A stretch of 64,000 bases of DNA from Pseudevernia furfuracea (taxonomy: Eukaryota > Ascomycota > Lecanoromycetes > Lecanorales > Parmeliaceae), in the NCBI GenBank assembly GCA_022315425.1, contig JAIUPT010000032.1, positions 794,501-858,500 of the forward strand, written 5' to 3'. This document shows positions 1 to 11,774 of the stretch, piece by piece. The stretch's first letter is position 1, and each line of letters begins with the position of its first letter. A program made the translations under genes and the position numbers. Below the pieces are notes generated by a model. The model was not told the origin of the DNA, searched no databases, and worked only from the letters and a program-made list of their open reading frames with translations.

Positions 1-1946
1 GGTGACAACGTCCTTAATTTCTTTATTCGAAACTTTAATAGACAAAGATAATGCTTCTGCGACCTCGTTACGAAATCACTCGTATCTGTTAAATCGCGAT
101 CTATTATCAGACTCAATTGCACTTCTTGTCTTCATTACTCGAGAATCTTATGAGTCGAAGAATTATAAAGAGATAATCGCAGATAATAATCCTGACAGCG
201 AAGAGTGAGAAGACGTAATCGAGAACGAGATTGACTTCTTGATAAAGAATAAAACTTGAGAACTCGTCGACTATCTCAAAGATCGTAAATTATTAAAAGA
301 TAAATGAGTGTTCACCTTGAAGCGAGGACTAAAAGGGGAAATCACTCGCTATAAAGCACGCTAAATGATTCTTAAATGCTCTCAACGTGAAGAACTAGAT
401 TATAACGAGATATTCGTCTCAGTAGTGAAATCCATGAGTTATAAAGCTCTATTTGCCCTCGCAGCGGCCTTGAACTGAGATCTAAAGCAAATAAATATGA
501 AAATCGTCTTCTTATATAATGCAGTGAAGAAACTAATTTATATGTATTAACTTATTAACTTCAAGTCTCAAAAATATTCAAATAAGATTTATAAGCTAAA
601 CAAGGCCTTATATGATTTGAAACAATCATCTCGAATTTGATATAACACCTTCGTCGAATTCATAAAAGAATAAGACTTCACTTTCATCGATGCTAACTAT
701 AGTGTGTTTATCGATTCTTAAATAGATATCATTATTGCGCTTTATGTTGATAATGCTTTAATCACTAATTCTAATCGTACAGATATTCAAAGAATCAAAG
801 ATACTCTCAACGTTAAATTTTATATAACCGACTTAGAACTCTATGCTTATTACCTAGAGATAACTGTCATCCGTGATCGTATTAATAGAACTATTCGTCT
901 AGGGCAAGCTGAATACGTTGAACGAGTGCTTCGAGACAACGACATATAAGACGCAAAGTTAGTAGTCACTTTAATAAAAATAATAATCAAATTGAAATTC
1001 GCAGAGGATGAATACGAAGCTACGTCTAAGAACAAATTGCGTTATTAGTTCGCTGTTGAATCGCTGATGTATATTATGTTAAAAACTCGTCTCGATCTTG
1101 TTTATACTATATCTATTATTAGTCGCTACGCACATAATTCGATTAAACGACATTGAGATACGATGAAACGAATCTTTTAGTACTTGAAAGAAACACTTAA
1201 TTTTCAACTGACGTTTCAAGAGACTCTCTTAAGCTTGATCGATTATATTAATTCTAACTGAGCTGACGATATAGCTACGCGTCGCTCTATCTCAAATTAC
1301 GTGTTCAACGTCGAAAGCGCTGTTATTAGTTGATCTTTTAAATGACAGGCTATCGTCGCCTTTTCGACTTATAAAGTAGAGTACATCGAGCAAACACAGA
1401 TTACTAAGAAAGCAATTTGATTACGAAGTCTTCTGACGTCACTGCAACTCAATAGTAATGCTCTGAAAACGATTATTATTTACGACGACAATTAGGGCGC
1501 AACTGCACTAATCAAGGATTCTCGATCTCATGATCGCATTAAGCATATTGAGATCGGCAATTACTTCTATAGAGAGAAGGTTGCTAACAAGATCGTGACT
1601 TCTAAGTATACTCTCACTAATAAATAGGTGACTGACGAACTGATCAAGGCGCTGACGCGGGACAAATTTGAGGTGTTTCGTGAGGCAATTAATTTGAGAC
1701 TTTGACGAATGGCCACTCTGTGGGAGTGATGTGCGACGTTTTGATAGAGCTGAATTGAGGCCGGCCTAACTTGATTAGGCAACTAGACTCTGGTTGCAAA
1801 GACCTTCTAGAAGTACAGCGATCGTGTGGGAGTGTCAAAATTCTAGCCGAGGTGACTTTTCACGGTACCAACCCGGCGTTCAGACTTGGTGGATTTTGTA
1901 TGTAGCGATCTACTGTACTAGTTACACAACTCAATTAGGTGTTTCA
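1..1946 (+). mobile_element. Ty1/copia retrotransposon, 3' part (cut by window edge), RIP-degraded
   Basis: The 3' part of a copia-type LTR retrotransposon enters from the left edge. The pol frame (RT then RNase H) is readable to about 1704. A less mutated stretch follows with a probable 3' LTR starting at 1833 (TGTCAAAATTC) after a GTGTGGGAG purine tract and ending near 1946 (GTGTTTCA). Its protein and LTR differ clearly from the three copia copies further right, so this is a separate family. The 5' half lies outside the window, so the target duplication cannot be checked. The LTR end is a guess from the TG...CA rule. Confidence 0.75.
322..1704 (+). pseudogene. copia pol remnant: reverse transcriptase and RNase H
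   Basis: Read through its stops, the frame shows the copia RT (SYKALFALAAALN, then KLNKALYDLKQS, then LYVDNALI near 745, a degenerate YVDD active site). It continues into the copia RNase H with YDDNQGA near 1480, RIKHIEIGNYFYREKV near 1540 and ELIKALTRDKF near 1640. Nearly all stops are TAA/TAG at Gln or TGA at Trp positions, the pattern RIP gives. YVDD has become YVDN. Not functional. Confidence 0.85.
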
Positions 1947-1948
1947 CA

Positions 1949-4697
1949 TATCTATATTTTAACAATAATTATTAAGATTTCGATTCGAGATTTAAAATTT
2001 AAGATTCATTACTTTGATAAATATATTATTCTTATCTTTTATATGAAGAGTGTGTTATTAAAGAATATTCGAGTTTTCGCTTAAATTATATGAGAGATTT
2101 ATATCGTCGACGATCTTAAGACTAATATGCTTATCGAAGCAGATATTCTTATTTCGAAGCGTATAATTATTAATTTTATTATTTAATTCATTAAAATAAA
2201 TAATTATCGAAATATAGTCGTGTCTATGAATTCTTGTGCTCGCTTCGAATCTATTAAATATACGATAAAGTCGTTAAATAAGATCATTTTATTATCTCGC
2301 ATCACGATATTAATTTCGATAATATACGTTAATAATAAGTTATTAGAGAATCGAGATCTGTTTTTTGAGTTATCTTATACTTTATCATTAAGTCTCGCAG
2401 AAGAAGTTTATATTTATATAATCGATATCTTTTTTTATATAATTTAAATAAGAAATAATATCGATTAAATTATCGTTATTTCTCGTAAAACTCGATTAAG
2501 AATAGATGCTTTTTTATCGAAATTTATTATATAAATCTCGTCGTTATTAAATAACGAAATTGAAAGATTAAGTTAACACGCGATATCGTTATCGTAGTTA
2601 TCGTTATAATAACTATTATAACACTCTTTTATATCGATCTATGAAAGTCTTTTATAGATATCTTTTTAGTCGTTATTATAGACTTAGACTTAGAACATAT
2701 TATATTAAATGAAATCACGATCTACGAGAAGTCTTACGCAGCTGAGCTCTTCATATAATTACTTAACGAACGCCGAGATTTATTCATTAATTAAGATTAG
2801 ATAATGAATATTTTAAAAAAGAAATAAATATTTATATCGTTAAAGTCTGATACAATTATTAAGTTTATTAAGATATATTCGATGAGACAGAAGAACAAGA
2901 AGATTATTAACGTTACGTTTAATAAATTATATTAATAAGAAAAAATGATATAATTTAAATAGCTTACGTTATTTAATTGATTTGATTTGATTTTTATACT
3001 CGTTTCTACCTAAACTGCGAAAGGTAATTACGAACTACTTCGTAGGCAATGATTTTCTACATCATTGTATGCGTAAGAGAAACCTTTGAGTGCCGTCGTC
3101 TAGCGTACGTGTTACTCAGAATAAAAACTTCTACTTTCTGCTCAGACGCACGCTGCATATCACACTAAGTACTATGACATTCAGATCTTGACTAATTGTA
3201 CGATGAGAACGTTATCTGCTTCTCGAGTTGATCAAAAAGCCTAATCTAACTGCGTGATACACTAAATCACGACGTTGCGCGACGAGGTCGCGACTAATAT
3301 AATTGTGACGGCTACATTATATAGAGAAAAGACGATGTTAAGATGATATGACTACGACTCACTTCGTAGTTAGTCTGATATCACTAATCTCGATGAACGA
3401 GGTCGATCTTAGTGATAATATAAGTCATTCGAGAGACTCGAGAACTTACGCTTCTATATTTGCGTTCAACTATCGAATAAAAAGACCGATAGTTGCAATT
3501 AACGTTAGATCTTAGGGCGAAATCTAACGAGAGAGATAAAATATCGAGATAAAGAATATCGATTACGTATCGTTACTACTTCGATAATTGACGTTATTGA
3601 CTTAAATTATTAACTCGGACGAGAGTGAGAAGTTCTCGTATTCACGCGTTCGTCTGAAGTCTTAACGCGATCTCGCGTTGTGAAAACTCTGCTCAGAGAA
3701 GATAAGATTCTAAGAAGAGAGTTCGACGCGCGATTGATCGATTTCTATATAGTATTGTTACTCGTTAAGCACGTAGAGCTAATTTTAGAGAGTGAATTCT
3801 ATAATAAATATGTCGAGAAGACTCTGTAGAAGGGTAGATATTATCGTTAAGAATAGAGCGCGATAGACGTACGAACGCACGCGACAGCGAGAGCGAGAGT
3901 TGAATATCTTCTTGATATAAGCATAATCTGAACTGTTTCGACTTTGTTTTTCGTTATTTTCGTTGCGTTACATTCTCGAAGCGAGCATCGTGAAAAAGAA
4001 GATAAATGTCTATGATTCCTTCGATCATATCGAGGTCACACGCCCTCGCGTAGCTGATGTGAAGTGATCAGCTGCTAATATGTCTTTTATCTTTAATCAC
4101 TCGACACTCCTTAGACGCAAAGTGAGCGCGTTGCTGCGAGATTTGTTTTCGTTCGTTCGTTGCTGCTGTTGTTACTGCTGGTCTCGCTCGCGTCGCGTCG
4201 TCGCATCGTCGCATCGTCTTCATCTCTCTGAGATCACTTGACTCTGCTACACACTGCAAGCAACGCTGGGCCGTTGTTTACAGCGGTAGCAGGTTCGTAG
4301 CCGACAGCACGTACAGCTGGATCTCGTTGCCAGCCACGTTATTTAATTATTTAATCTTTGTGATTTAAAAAGATACGCTTAAGAGACGTAAGAAACGAGT
4401 TATAATAGATATTCAAAAGCTTAATAAAATTATAGACACGAATTTTTATTCATTATTATTATAGTTAAAGATCATCTCGCTGTTATTAAGATACACGTAT
4501 TTATTAATTATAGATGTCGTAAGTTAATTTTATTAATTTCTCGTGACACGTAATGATCGTTATAAGCTTATAGTAATTAATTATAGAGATTAAAAATAAT
4601 TCGCTATTACTTTAATGAAATATAAGAAATTATCTTTATACGTTTAAAAACAAATCGATACTATACTAAGATCATTTAAGAACTTTATTAAGATATT
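1949..4697 (+). mobile_element. Ty3/gypsy fragment (protease to RT part), heavily RIPed and interrupted
   Basis: 1955-2965 and 4348-4697 together match the protease-RT part of the complete gypsy element at 14278-21290 (there about 16815-18200), but with far more C-to-T and G-to-A change. The match is broken by the insertion at 2979-4334. No LTR of this copy is present. Its right end is cut by the LTR of the copia element at 4698; the sequence right of that element (after 11043) does not resume the gypsy sequence, so a deletion or rearrangement has occurred. Confidence 0.8.
2979..4334 (-). mobile_element. 1.36-kb insertion with 13-base target duplication, possible LINE/SINE-like retroposon
   Basis: This segment interrupts the gypsy fragment. 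ACGTTATTTAATT stands at 2966-2978 and again at 4335-4347, whereas the complete gypsy element has the site once (near 17846). No terminal inverted repeats and no TG...CA ends are seen. On the minus strand one end carries a short repeated tail, (CAAAT)n, next to the duplication, which together with a long duplication suits target-primed reverse transcription. The end near 4000-4334 is richer in GC. No conserved protein was recognised; a 63-codon open frame at 4068-4259 (minus) is probably chance. Confidence 0.5.
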
Positions 4698-4806
4698 TGT
4701 CAAAATTCGAGTCACGTGATGCGCTAAGACGCATCCTCATAGTCGCTCTTTACTCTCGTAGTATTCTATAGTTAACAACTAAGTGTTTTATCACCTATTC
4801 TTGATA
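4698..4806 (+). repeat. 5' LTR of copia copy A
   Basis: 109 bases, starting TGTCAAAATTCGAGTCACGT and ending TTCTTGATA (RIPed form of TTCTTGACA). It has one CACGTG palindrome where the longer LTR form has two. Confidence 0.9.
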
Positions 4807-4822
4807 GGTTATGAGCTCGAGC
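4807..4822 (+). other. Primer-binding site, copia copy A
   Basis: GGTTATGAGCTCGAGC directly after the 5' LTR. It is the complement of the anticodon arm of initiator tRNA-Met (anticodon CAT), as used by copia elements that prime with a tRNA half. Confidence 0.7.
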
Positions 4823-4959
4823 TTGCTCGGCGACTGTTTCACTTATACTCTATGTCTATTAGAGTTACAGTGATCTCTAAGCATCACGAGTTTATCGCAA
4901 TGAACGTCGCGACAGCTATGAGACTCTGTTTTTTAATCTTCTTAAGATGGGCATTGCTC

Positions 4960-6765
4960 TCTACAAAATAATCGTCTTTGGAATTCGAAAGACTAAGAGC
5001 CCTATCGCAAATCGACTAGCGACATATCGAATCTAATCGAACGTCGAACGTCGAACTCGTCATACGACCGTGCGATCGAATTTCACTAAGGCCTCTGAAA
5101 CATTATTAGCTTCTCTGCGTGAGACACGTTAAACACGCTCAACGAGAATATTCTCCTCGCGATATATATCGCTTCAACGTTAATGAAGCGTTTACGTGAA
5201 TCGAATTAATTATGATAACTTAAGAGACTGAACTTCAGCATTAAATCGTCTAATCACACTTCAGAGTTGATTAATTATCGACAAATCTTCACTTAGAACG
5301 CGTATACGTCTATTTAGAATCAAAACAATAAGAATTTCTTGTTAAGATAGATCTTTCGACCTCACAAGTTCTCTGAAGAAGAGGGCTGAGACTTAGTTAT
5401 CGACAAACCTTCACTTAGAGCGCGTATACGCCTGTTGAGGATTAAAACAATAAGAATTTCTTGTTGAAATAGATCTTTCGACCTTATAAGTTCTCTAAAG
5501 AAGAGAACTAAGACTCAGTCATCGAATTCTCTTTATCGTTATTCGACTTTATTCTATCGTCGAATATGACTTCATTTCACGACGACAGCCATCGAAGCGA
5601 TTATTCTAAATTCGAGTCCCTGTCGAAGACTCAGCATAAGAAAGACGTTATTTCCCTTCGAAGATCTGCACGCCTTTAGTAATTGTCTTCGATACAGTCT
5701 CAGCGAAAATTAGATTAATTCAAATCTTTCTTGTCTCTAAGTACCTTTCATCTCAACAACATCGTTCGTATTTATCGAAGATTTAAGCATTAGCACTTTT
5801 TATTTCTCGTGTAAGAACTCGAAGATTAGTAACAAAAGTTATCAAATATCGATAAGACTCTCGAGAACTCTAACGAAGATTAGAGTATCTATTTCACTTT
5901 CACTACTTCCGCGAACGTTAATAATATCGACTTTTAATTCGAAGTTAGCGAAGACACTCTTAGTGTTTTAAGTGACACTAAGTTATTCGATCTTCGTGTC
6001 AAAAGTTCTTTAAATTTCAGTTCTTCGACTTCGACTTCTTCGACTTTAAGATCTTCGTTCCCTATCGTCTCAGTCATCTCTCAAGCTAAGTCTTTCGTTT
6101 AAGCATTATCGCCGTTATTATTCACATCGTATATGTCGTTTTTAAAAACCTTCTTAATAACTCTTAGCATCTATAATCGACGAAGAATTAAGCGCATAAG
6201 GCGTCGTAAGAAACATGTTAGTTTTAATAGTTTTAGTGACTGACTCTCTCGAAGAGAGAAGCGCTTTTTCTTTAAACTTTATTATTATTTTAAAGTTCAA
6301 TCTAAAATATCGTCGATAAAAGTAGAATATCAACAATTGATTAATGCTTAATAATCTTGTTCTCTTTAATATCATTATTAGTTATAGAGTCTATATCGCT
6401 ATCTTTTATCGTCTCGAGAATAGCGATCGCGAACTCGTCGAAATCGAATTCGACGATAAAGATTCTTAGATTATGCTCGATGCCCTAATTAAGAACTATT
6501 AGTCTAAGAGTACGAGTCAGATCTGTTTTTCGTGTAAGGCAGCTGATCGCAAATTCAGACATTTCTCTGTCAAATACTAAATCAAGTTTTCTTATCTTAA
6601 GTCTGAGAAATTTATAACGAAAGAGAAAAAGAAGAAGAAGATAAAGATCTTCGACTTCGAGAATAAACTCTTAAGCAATAAGCGTAAGCGCATCGAAGAG
6701 ACGTCTTTTAATGTCTCTGCTTTAGAAAAGAACGATTATCTCAATGTCAATTACATCTTTCTGAA
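4960..6765 (+). pseudogene. copia copy A gag region, degraded
   Basis: This region corresponds by position to gag and is collinear with 22560-24770 in copy B and 35000-36900 (minus) in copy C. It has many RIP-type stops. Near 6510-6600 a Cys/His-containing stretch resembling a broken zinc knuckle is readable. No intact frame exists and gag is assigned mainly by position. Confidence 0.5.
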
Positions 6766-6769
6766 GGAA

Positions 6770-9700
6770 TTGAACTTCACTATGCACTATTCGAATATCA
6801 ACTCGAACGACTTCAATATCCTCGATGCGGCTGATGATCAAGTCATCAATCTAATCGTCACGAAAGCTCTCGAATATAGTCTCATGGCTGCGGATTTCGT
6901 AAATCTTCTTATTCGAGTCGTCGTAGATTCAGACTGCTCTCGCCATTCTTTCGCGGATCGTTCGATATTCATTATTTACGAAAAGATCTACTCTCGATCG
7001 ATTAAGAGCATCGAAGGGAGCGAAGTGTAACTTTAAGATTGTGACATTATTAGTCTCGACTGTGTGATTAGGGGAGAGTATGTGATAGTCACTCTGCGAA
7101 ATGTCTTATATATGCTCGATATGAACGTCAACCTTCTCTCGATCGATAAACTTTTAAACTTCGACATCGCTATCTCCTTTTATAAGATAAAGTGCACTCT
7201 TATTAAGAACGATCTGAAGCTTATCGATACTCGTAATCGTGATCTCTTCTTTTTGAATCTCTGATAGAGTCGAAATAGTGCTTTAATCGTCTAAAGTGTG
7301 CTCTCGAATCTTATTTATTAACTCTGATATGCTCGTATAAATTATTTGAGTTAGAATAATCTAAACAAGCTCTCAAATATAATCGTTGAGATGAACTTCA
7401 TTAAGAACATTACGAAGAAGTATATCTGCGAATGTTATGTTATAGAACGTCAGAAGACTATCTCTTATAATAGTCTCACAGAGTTAGAAACGCAGTCTGA
7501 CGAATTTGTTTATAATAATCTCGTAGAATCTCTATTCTCTACTAAATTCAATAATTATAAATACTTTATGATATTCAAGAATAATTTCATCTCCTACTCT
7601 AAAGTGTACTGCATTCGTTATAAGAGTGAAACGTTTATCATGTTCTTACGTTTTAAAGCCTTTCTAGAGTCACGAGACTATAAGATCTATCGTATTCGCC
7701 TCGACAATAAGGGAGAGTATATGTTTAAGATCTTCTTAAATTATCTTCTTTAGTGCGAAATTAGATAGAAGCTCACTATATCTAAGAATCTCGAAATAAA
7801 CGAAACGATTAAACGTTTTGAGCAGATCTTATTATATAAAATATATCTTATACTACTAAGTTCTCAGCTCAACAAGTCTTTCTAATTCGAAATCGTGATC
7901 ATCATCAATTATTTGATATTGCGATCCCTCAACGTTCGAATCATTATAACGTCATTTAAGACTTTTTATTATCGAAAGTTCATTTTATCTCATCTACGAA
8001 CAATTAATTTCATCGCCTATGCGTTAAAGCGTATTCAAAAGAAACTCGTGAATAAAAGCGAAAAGTGTGTTCTTCTAAAATATGAAGAGAAGTTTATTTT
8101 TCGTCTATATAATCTTATTAAGAAGAAGATTATTCGAGTTAATAATGTTTACTTCGTTAAGAAGTGTTTCTTAATTGTGAATCTCGAAGAAAAAACGAAC
8201 GCTTATAAGTTCCCGATCAAGCGATAACGTCTTTATATATTAGTATTCGCTATAGAGAAGACACTTAATGAATAGCGTATTATTAACATTTCGAAAGACA
8301 TTGCTCTTATTATAAAGCTCTCAACGACTGCATCTGTATCTATAATAAACAGATCAAGATCAAATTTCTCATGATTAGCTGAAAAGCAGACGTCTAAATT
8401 AAAGCCCTCGTTCTTCGTATAAGTCGTATCATCGATCGCGTTCGCGCGAGTCTCTCGATCAATTGCTGCATTATTAGCTATCGAAAGAATAACTCGTTCT
8501 CTCACTATCGTCGAAATAGTTCGCGAAGACCTCGAGCTAAGTGCGATTCAAAGGATACTTCTTGATCATTTCGACACTACGATTTCGAATCTACGAGACC
8601 TATCATCTGATTCTCTCTCGAAGACATTCGCGGCCTTTGCGTTACTAGCGAATCATGTCAATAAGTCGAATATTTTCGAGTCGACGACCTATCAATAGAT
8701 CATTTTCAATCAACTCTCCCGCATGCACTGAAAGCTCGCCATACAAGACGAATACAAATCTCTCATGAACAACAATACTTAATATCTAATTCAGACGCCT
8801 TCAGATGCTCATATTCTAAGAGGTCGCTGAATCTACACCGTGAAGCGAGGTCTCGCTAAGAAAGTTATTCGCTATAAGGCTCGTTAAGTGATTCGAGAAT
8901 TCGAATAACAGAAGGGTCGTGACTATCATAACACGTTCGTCTTAGTAATCAAGCTTATAAGTTATAAGGCGATCTTTGTCCTGACAGCGGCCCTAAACTA
9001 AGACGTGAAACAAATAAACGTCAAAATCGCCTTTCTCTACGATAACGTTCAAGAGACGATTTATGTGCGATAGCTCGATGATTTCAGCAAGGACGATATC
9101 AAAGTTTATAAACTAAATAAGACTCTCTATGAACTTAAGCAATCTCTTAGAATTTGATATTAACACTTCTCGAAGTATATAAAGAAACTCGAACTAATAT
9201 TCATCGAATCGAATAAGAGTGTCTTTATGAACGTCAAGAAGAATATTATTGTAGCTCTCTATATGAACGATATATTAATTATTAATCTTAACAAAATCGA
9301 CATTCAGCGCATTAAAAAGACCCTCAATAACAAGTTTTACATGTTCGACTTGGGATCTTGCGTCTATTATTTAGACATAACCGTTAAAAGAGATCGTGTC
9401 GTCGATATTCTTCGTCTGGAACAAGCAGTCTATATCACTCGTTTCTTAAAGCATTTTAACTATTAAAGTCTCAATTCAGTCTCTACGTCTCTGAAAATTA
9501 GTCGCAAGCTACAATCTGCGAAAGAGAACTATATTGTCTCGAGAAAGCTGTGCGAGAACTATTAATCTATCGTAAGATCTCTCATATATGTCATGTTAGA
9601 AACTCGTTCTAATATCGTTTATGCTGTCTCTCTTATTAGTCGCTATTCAGTCAATTCGACTCAGACACACTAAAATGCAATGATTCGAATCTTTCGATAT

Positions 9701-10252
9701 CTTAGAGACACGATGCACTACGAACTAATATATAAAGGATTTCTTCAAGCCCTCATCGAGTACATCGATTTCGATTGAGCTAACGACTCGACTCGAAGAT
9801 CTATCTTCGACTATCTATTCAACGTCGATAGCGACGTCATTAGCTGATTATCAAAGCGTCAAGTTATCGTCGCGTTATTCACTTGCGAAGTCGAGTATAT
9901 CGATCAAACGTTGATTATTAAAGAAGTTATTTGATTAAAAACTCTTCTTAATCAACTTCTGCGACCTCGAGACTCTAACTCGAAGATTATCATAATCTTC
10001 GACGACAATCAGAGCGCAATTGCCCTCGTCAAGAACGTTTAGTTTCATATTCGCATCAAGCACATTAATATCGCCTATTATTTCGTGCGTGAAAAAGTCA
10101 ATAACGACATCGTGAACATGCAATTCGTACTCACGAATAAACAAATAATCGACGATCTCATTAAAGCCCTCTACCTCGACAAATTCGTTATCTTTCGCGA
10201 TGCTCTTGAGATGAAATCAATCTTAAAATATTCTCTTAGCGTCAAAGACTAA
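6770..10252 (+). pseudogene. copia copy A pol remnant: protease, integrase, RT, RNase H
   Basis: In order: a protease-like segment (VVDSDCSRHSF near 6930), the GAG-pre-integrase segment (NVLYMLDMNVNLLSIDKLL near 7100), integrase core (IRLDNKGEYMFKIFLNYLL, 7690-7750), RT (SYKAIFVLTAALN near 8960; KLNKTLYELKQS near 9115; LYMNDILI near 9255, where the family has YVDD), and RNase H (FDDNQSA near 9990, HIRIKHINIAYYFVREKV near 10040, DDLIKALYLDKF near 10155). It ends at a TAA at 10250. Stops fall at Gln and Trp codons. Not functional. Confidence 0.85.
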
Positions 10253-10344
10253 CTCTTAGCGCTCTTGCTTTTAATCTGAAGTCGTTAGTTTTAGAGAAGT
10301 AACGCTATTCACCTTGTCTGTGAACGTCAAATCTTTAGTATTCT

Positions 10345-10655
10345 TTCGATGTCTCTTGTCTCAAATTCTTAGCATCTTTTCGACGTCTTATTTCAGCGTC
10401 TTCTTACTTCAATTCGAAGTTGCCGACTTCAGAGAAGACGTCTATCAAACCCTCAGCCTCTTTCGAATCTCATATATCTATTCTTAAACTGCCGCAACTG
10501 CCGCTGGCGTGTCGCCCTTATTCGGTTTATCACCATGGCCTCTGGATGGATGCCATACCCTCGGGCCTCGTTCAGGTCTCGTTCGGCGCCTCAGCGCTGA
10601 ATTCCGTCGCTATCACACGCCCGGCCGCTGCTGCAGCCAGTCATGAGCCGTATCA
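10345..10655 (+). other. Extra GC-rich segment unique to copia copy A
   Basis: Copies B and C pass directly from the post-pol sequence to the conserved 3' frame, whereas copy A has about 310 additional bases here. From about 10485 the sequence has ordinary GC content and no RIP signature, unlike everything around it. It joins in frame to the 3' open frame (10420-10902 is open throughout). The inserted protein part has no motif I recognise. It could be an ancestral segment lost in the other copies or captured DNA. Confidence 0.5.
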
Positions 10656-10680
10656 CCGGCCGCGTTTTGGTAGAAATTTG

Positions 10681-10902
10681 GTGTGCACCAGGTCTATTCC
10701 AAAGAAAACTTTCAAAAAACCGCCTTTTTCCGGAAAATGGAAGTTTTGTATGAAGGACCAGAACGGATTTTTACATGTCTTCGAATTTGACATAGTCGTT
10801 TTCAGAACTTGGTTTCTTCACTTTTGTGAACCGGATTTCGCGCTAACCCGATTGGGGTTTTTTGCGTCGCGAAGTGCGAAAATCGTATTTTCGCATTTTT
10901 GA
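10681..10902 (+). CDS. Short conserved open frame before the 3' LTR of copia copy A
   Basis: A frame of about 74 codons is open in all three copia copies (also 28400-28654 and 30868-31125 minus), even though pol is full of stops. It includes KKTFKKPPFSGKWKF, FEFDIVVFRTWF and FALTRLGFFASRSAKIVF and stops about 20 bases before the 3' LTR. No domain is recognised and no start codon is conserved. Either it is an extra element-encoded peptide or the region is simply poor in CA/TG and so escaped RIP. Near its end two 9-base arms (TGCGAAAAT / ATTTTCGCA, 10875-10895) form a perfect hairpin with a 3-base loop. Confidence 0.3.
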   Translation: MCTRSIPKKTFKKPPFSGKWKFCMKDQNGFLHVFEFDIVVFRTWFLHFCEPDFALTRLGFFASRSAKIVFSHF

Positions 10903-10921
10903 GTATGCGAGCGAAGGGGAG

Positions 10922-11043
10922 TGTCAAAATTCGGGTCACGTGACATGGTCACGTGATGCGTTAAGGCGCATTCTCATAGTCGCTCTTTACTCTCGTAGCA
11001 TTCTACAGTTAACAACTAAGTGTTCTATCACCTATTCTTGACA
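10922..11043 (+). repeat. 3' LTR of copia copy A
   Basis: 122 bases, TGTCAAAATTC...TTCTTGACA. It contains two CACGTG palindromes inside a 13-base direct duplication absent from the 5' LTR. Confidence 0.9.
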
Positions 11044-11774
11044 GAATTTACTTCGATAATAGAATCGTCGTTTTGTTTCTTCTTTATTTCTTCATTTCTT
11101 TATTTACTTAAATTAATCGTATAATTCTATTAATATTTTAATCTATTTTAGTATTGTTATTATTATTATTAAAGATAATCGAAGCTTTTTAGTCTCATAT
11201 AGCAAAAAAGTCTTAAATTACTCAGACTTCTTAAATATTAAAGAAGACTCATATTCGAAAGTTCACGTCTTCTGCTTTTAAATAGAGTAGAATCATTAAA
11301 AGTTCTCGCGATAAACTCGTTATCACTATCTTAGACTATAACGTTAGAAGAAAACGAATACTTAATCTCGATATTACTAATAACGATAACAATAATAATA
11401 ATGATAATAATAATAAGAACGTGACTTTTATTAGTCTTAGTCCGAAAAGAAGAAAAACGAAGATAATAAATTATATTTTATCTCGTGCATTTAAAGACAA
11501 ACTAATGATTCTAGATTATTATTATATCTGTTACTCTCGCGAAAATGTTTATTAATAAGACTATCAAAGTTAGATCTGTGAGTCAGCTTAAGAGTTTTAG
11601 ATTTTCAATTTTAAAGCCTTTTATTATTACAGACTCGTTCAAATAATCTTAATTTTCAGATCGTATCACAAAGGCTTCGTCTTTAACAGATACGAGGTCT
11701 TTAAAATACGAGTCTAATAATAATAAGCAGTCTAAGTAACAGAGAAGACGAAATAATTCGTTTATTATTGAGTA
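11044..11774. other. AT-rich RIPed sequence, no gene
   Basis: AT-rich sequence with trinucleotide runs (AAT/GAT near 11387-11425). No protein or RNA gene is recognised. It may be the left half of an older repeat that continues right of the TIR element at 11775-12980. Confidence 0.5.

Larger units (their letters stand above)
4698..11043 (+). mobile_element. Ty1/copia retrotransposon, copy A (complete, RIPed)
   Basis: 5' LTR 4698-4806 and 3' LTR 10922-11043 start TGTCAAAATTC and end TTCTTGAYA. A primer-binding site (4807-4822) follows the 5' LTR, and a purine tract (GCGAAGGGGAG) precedes the 3' LTR. Inside are gag, protease, integrase, RT and RNase H remnants in copia order. The 5' LTR is 13 bases shorter than the 3' LTR. 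The flanks (ATATT left, GAATT right) do not form a 5-base duplication. Compared with copies B and C there are about 310 extra bases at roughly 10345-10655, partly GC-rich. Confidence 0.9.

Noticed and set aside
8233..8505. 90-codon minus-strand frame repeated in all copia copies (also 26228-26500 and 33224-33505)
   Set aside because: It is antisense to the pol linker between integrase and RT; conservation follows from the element itself.
10420..10902. 160-codon open frame as a host gene
   Set aside because: It lies inside copia copy A, between pol and the 3' LTR, and its second half is shared with copies B and C, so it is element sequence.
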